A stretch of DNA of 64,000 nt from contig JAUYGN010000124.1 in assembly GCA_030690545.1 (NCBI GenBank), forward strand, positions 22,470 through 86,469. Reading direction: 5' to 3'. Source of the stretch: Solirubrobacteraceae bacterium. Lineage in GTDB: Bacteria; Actinomycetota; Thermoleophilia; Solirubrobacterales; Solirubrobacteraceae. The notes beneath the pieces are model-generated. The model did no database searches. It was not told the origin of the DNA and was given only the letters and a program-made list of their open reading frames with translations. A program made the translations under genes and the position numbers. Below are positions 61,921-64,000 of this stretch, piece after piece. Within the stretch, counting starts at the first letter, position 1; each line of letters begins with the position of its first letter.

Positions 61921-62469
61921 TTACGGGGCCTTGACGGCCGAGATGTCGAGAACGATCTTCACCTTGTCGCCGACGAGCGAGTTGCCGCTGCCGAGGATCT
62001 GGTTGAACTCCATGCCGTAGTCGCCGCGCGAGATCTGCCCGCTGACCTCGAGGCCGACGCGATCGTTGCCCCAGGGGTCGGTCTCGGTGCCCTGCAGCTC
62101 GGCATGGAAGACCTCCTCCTTCGCGACGCCGTTGATCGTCAGCTCGCCGGTGATCCGCAGCTCCGCGTCGTCGAGCGCCTCGATCGAGGTCGAGCGGAAC
62201 GTGATCTCCGGGTTCGCCTCGGCGTTGAAGAAGTCCGGCGAGCGCAGGTGGTCGTCGCGGCCGGACTCGTTCGTGTCGATCGACGCGGTCTTGACGGTGC
62301 CGAAGGCGCGGCTCGAGGCGAGGTCGTCGCCGACCTCCAGCGTGCCCTCGAACTCGTTGAACTCGCCGCGGACGGTGGCGATACCGAGGTGCTTGACGGC
62401 GAACGCGACCTTTGAATGCGTGGCGTCCACGTTCCAGGTTCCGGTCGGGGCGATCGTTGCGGTGCTCAT
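61921..62469 (-). CDS. YceI-family lipid-binding-like protein
   Basis: 182 residues. 'GTWNVDATHSKVAFAVKHLG', 'ASIDTNESGRDDHLRSPDFF' and 'ITGELTINGVAKEEVFHAEL' are the YceI lipocalin-like barrel. Members bind polyprenyl or other long lipids. No signal peptide is seen, so this copy is probably cytoplasmic. TAA stop at 61921. It is divergent from a MarR gene across a region with two operator-like repeats, so MarR control is very likely. Confidence 0.92.
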   Translation of the reverse strand: MSTATIAPTGTWNVDATHSKVAFAVKHLGIATVRGEFNEFEGTLEVGDDLASSRAFGTVKTASIDTNESGRDDHLRSPDFFNAEANPEITFRSTSIEALDDAELRITGELTINGVAKEEVFHAELQGTETDPWGNDRVGLEVSGQISRGDYGMEFNQILGSGNSLVGDKVKIVLDISAVKAP

Positions 62470-62500
62470 GGCGGTGCCTCCCTGGGGGCTGGTAGATTGC

Positions 62501-62543
62501 TTGCTAGCGCAACCATAGCACTAGTAGTTGCTAGCGCAACCAT
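62501..62543. promoter_or_regulatory. Two MarR operator-like repeats
   Basis: TTGCTAGCGCAACCAT occurs exactly at 62501-62516 and 62528-62543, start-to-start 27 nt. Each contains the dyad TTGC-N4-GCAA. They occupy the 98-nt gap between yceI and marR, so the regulator probably binds both to control both genes. Confidence 0.75.
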
Positions 62544-62567
62544 CGACGCTATCCTGGTCACAGCCCG

Positions 62568-63092
62568 ATGACCGACGATACGACCTCCACGAGGCATGCC
62601 TGCTCCTACGAGACCGACGCCAACGGGGTCGTCCGCTGGAGCGAGGCCCACGCGGACGCCTGGATCGGACTGCTCGAGACCCACAAGCAGCTCACGCGCG
62701 CGCTCGACGCGGAGCTGACGGCGCAGCACGGCCTCAGCCTGAGCGGCCTCGAGCTGCTCGCGCGCCTTGCCGCCGCCGACGATCGCCACATGCACCTGAC
62801 CGCGCTCGCGGGTGCCGCGAGCCTGAGCCTGAGCCGCGTGTCGCGCATCATCGCGACGCTCGAGGAGCGCGGGCTCGTCGAGCGCAGGAACTGCCCGGCC
62901 GATGCTCGCGCCGTCCACGCCCAGCTCACCGACGGCGGGCTGCGGCTCGTCGTCGACGCGCAGACGACGCACTTCGCCTCCGTCCAGGCCGTCTTCTTCG
63001 ACCAGCTCGACGGCGACGAGATCGCGACGCTCGCGCGCGTCTTCGGGCGCTTCGCGCCGCAGGCCGCCGATCAGTGCGACGCGGGCGGTTGA
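62568..63092 (+). CDS. MarR-family transcriptional regulator
   Basis: 174 residues. The wHTH is 'LSLSGLELLARLAAADDRHM', 'LTALAGAASLSLSRVSRIIA' and 'LEERGLVERRNCPADARAVH' with the typical wing. N- and C-terminal helices form the dimer interface. It probably represses itself and yceI through the two operator repeats upstream; the inducer is unknown. A Cys in the wing ('RRNCPAD') could be redox-sensitive (speculation). ATG at 62568. Confidence 0.93.
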   Translation: MTDDTTSTRHACSYETDANGVVRWSEAHADAWIGLLETHKQLTRALDAELTAQHGLSLSGLELLARLAAADDRHMHLTALAGAASLSLSRVSRIIATLEERGLVERRNCPADARAVHAQLTDGGLRLVVDAQTTHFASVQAVFFDQLDGDEIATLARVFGRFAPQAADQCDAGG

Positions 63093-63176
63093 CGTGCGCG
63101 CCTGACGCGCGCCGGAGGGCGTGCGTCGAGCCGGCGGCGCGCAGGCACTCGGCGCCCCAGCGCGAAGCACGACGCC

Positions 63177-64000
63177 GTGCATCGGCGTAGATCACGACTG
63201 GCGACGCGACCCTGGCAGCTCGCCACCGCCGCCGCGATCCTCCTTGCCGGAGTCGTCGTGCTCGCCGTCGCCGTGCGCGTCACGCACAGCGACCGGATCC
63301 TGCCGGGCGTGCGCGTCATGGGGGTCGGGCTCGGCGGACTGTCCGAGGACGAAGCGCGGCGCCGCCTGTCGTCGCTGGTCGGGGAGCTGTCATCCGAGCC
63401 GGTGATCCTCCGCGCGGGCGATCGCCGGCTGACGATCGCACCCGAGCAGGCCGGCTACTCCGTCGACCTGGCGCAGACCGCGGCGCGCGCGCTGGACTCC
63501 GGCCGCAGCGGGCTGTTCGGTGGGCTGGGGTCGACCGTCGCGGGGTTGCTCACGGCGCGCGACGTGCCGCTTGCGGAGACGATCGATCGCTCGCAGCTCG
63601 AGCGGACGGTCGCGTCGGCCGCCGGCCGGCTCGGCAGCTCGTCGTTCGCCGGCGAGCTCGTGATCGACCCCGGCACGCGCGCGGTCAGCACGAAGCCGCC
63701 GCGGCCCGGGCGCGAGGTCGATCGGCGCGAGCTCGCGGCGCGGCTGGGCGAGGCGCTGATGCGCCGGCAGCGCCCGACGCTCACGGTGCCGCTGCGCGAC
63801 GTGCAGGTCGCCAGCCGCGAGGACGTCGAGGCGGTCGGCCGGGCCGCGCGAACCTACCTGCGCGAGTCGCTGCGGCTGACCGGCGCGGGCGACCCGCTCG
63901 ACGTCTCGCCGGCCGACATCGCGGGGGTGCTCGCGCTCGAGTCCCGGCAGGGCGGTCGCTCGGTCCGGCTCGGCGCGGGCGACAGGCGGCTGGCGGCGCT
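63177..64000 (+). CDS. VanW/YoaR-like secreted protein, N-terminal part (cut by window edge)
   Basis: GTG at 63177 opens a frame that runs to the end of the window without a stop (274 codons). A membrane anchor (about 15-35) is followed by 'RILPGVRVMGVGLGGLSEDE', typical of the PG_binding_4 domain of YoaR/VanW proteins, and by a second such region. The VanW domain itself would lie beyond the window. These proteins are anchored outside the membrane and relate to peptidoglycan; biochemical role unclear. Confidence 0.75.
   Translation, partial: MHRRRSRLATRPWQLATAAAILLAGVVVLAVAVRVTHSDRILPGVRVMGVGLGGLSEDEARRRLSSLVGELSSEPVILRAGDRRLTIAPEQAGYSVDLAQTAARALDSGRSGLFGGLGSTVAGLLTARDVPLAETIDRSQLERTVASAAGRLGSSSFAGELVIDPGTRAVSTKPPRPGREVDRRELAARLGEALMRRQRPTLTVPLRDVQVASREDVEAVGRAARTYLRESLRLTGAGDPLDVSPADIAGVLALESRQGGRSVRLGAGDRRLAA

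Overview
The window is very GC-rich, gene-dense bacterial DNA that looks like a chromosome of a high-GC actinobacterium. Many GTG starts, 1-8 nt start/stop overlaps and families such as DUF4383, DUF2277, CsbD, AlkZ-type winged-helix proteins and VanW-type proteins fit this. The overall flavour suggests Thermoleophilia (Solirubrobacter/Conexibacter-like), but that placement is inference from gene content. No prophage, insertion sequence or CRISPR array was seen.

Layout. 1-570: end of a vapB-type antitoxin and its VapC toxin. 600-9585: a minus-strand operon nuoABCDEFGHI for the peripheral arm of respiratory complex I plus NuoA/NuoH; nuoJKLMN do not follow nuoI. 9688-13404: membrane and secreted proteins, an SDR/flavin reductase pair, and a divergent cupredoxin lipoprotein/cytochrome c pair. 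13414-20838: serS, a STAS protein, a MerR-GNAT-AlkZ operon, an alpha/beta hydrolase with an acyl-CoA dehydrogenase, and small unknowns. 21052-21450: tRNA-Ser(TGA), tRNA-Ser(GCT) and tRNA-Arg(ACG). 21596-28700 is the most accessory-looking part: a cupin, a VanRS-like two-component system divergent from a VanY-like carboxypeptidase, decayed lipoprotein and ABC-permease remnants, a WYL protein, and an iron-box-controlled operon of a siderophore-binding lipoprotein, a 32-residue peptide and a methyltransferase.

28695-48549: cell-wall enzymes, PurT, hydrolases, a PAS/coiled-coil protein with DNA-level repeats, MsrA, an acyltransferase, UspA, a subtilase, tadA, tRNA-Ser(CGA), a CAP-domain protein, MetF, an SGNH protein and GlyA. 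48812-64000: a CPA2-type antiporter, a YCII-amidase pair, an M29 aminopeptidase, tRNA-Ser(GGA), DUF899, small membrane proteins, a START-domain protein, a CYTH-aminotransferase pair (the aminotransferase frameshifted), CsbD, an internally deleted DUF849 protein, a divergent YceI/MarR pair with two operators, and the start of a VanW-like protein.

Common threads. Energy metabolism (complex I, c-type cytochrome, cupredoxin). Serine decoding and one-carbon metabolism: serS, four tRNA-Ser genes that together could read all six serine codons, glyA and metF. tadA and its expected substrate tRNA-Arg(ACG) are both present. Envelope remodelling: VanY-like, M15-like, CHAP, NlpC-like and VanW-like proteins. 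The most novel-looking items are the short peptide ORF in the iron-regulated operon, the dispersed repeat placed just after stop codons, the serine-tRNA neighbourhood, the Gln-axial cupredoxin and the internally deleted DUF849 protein.
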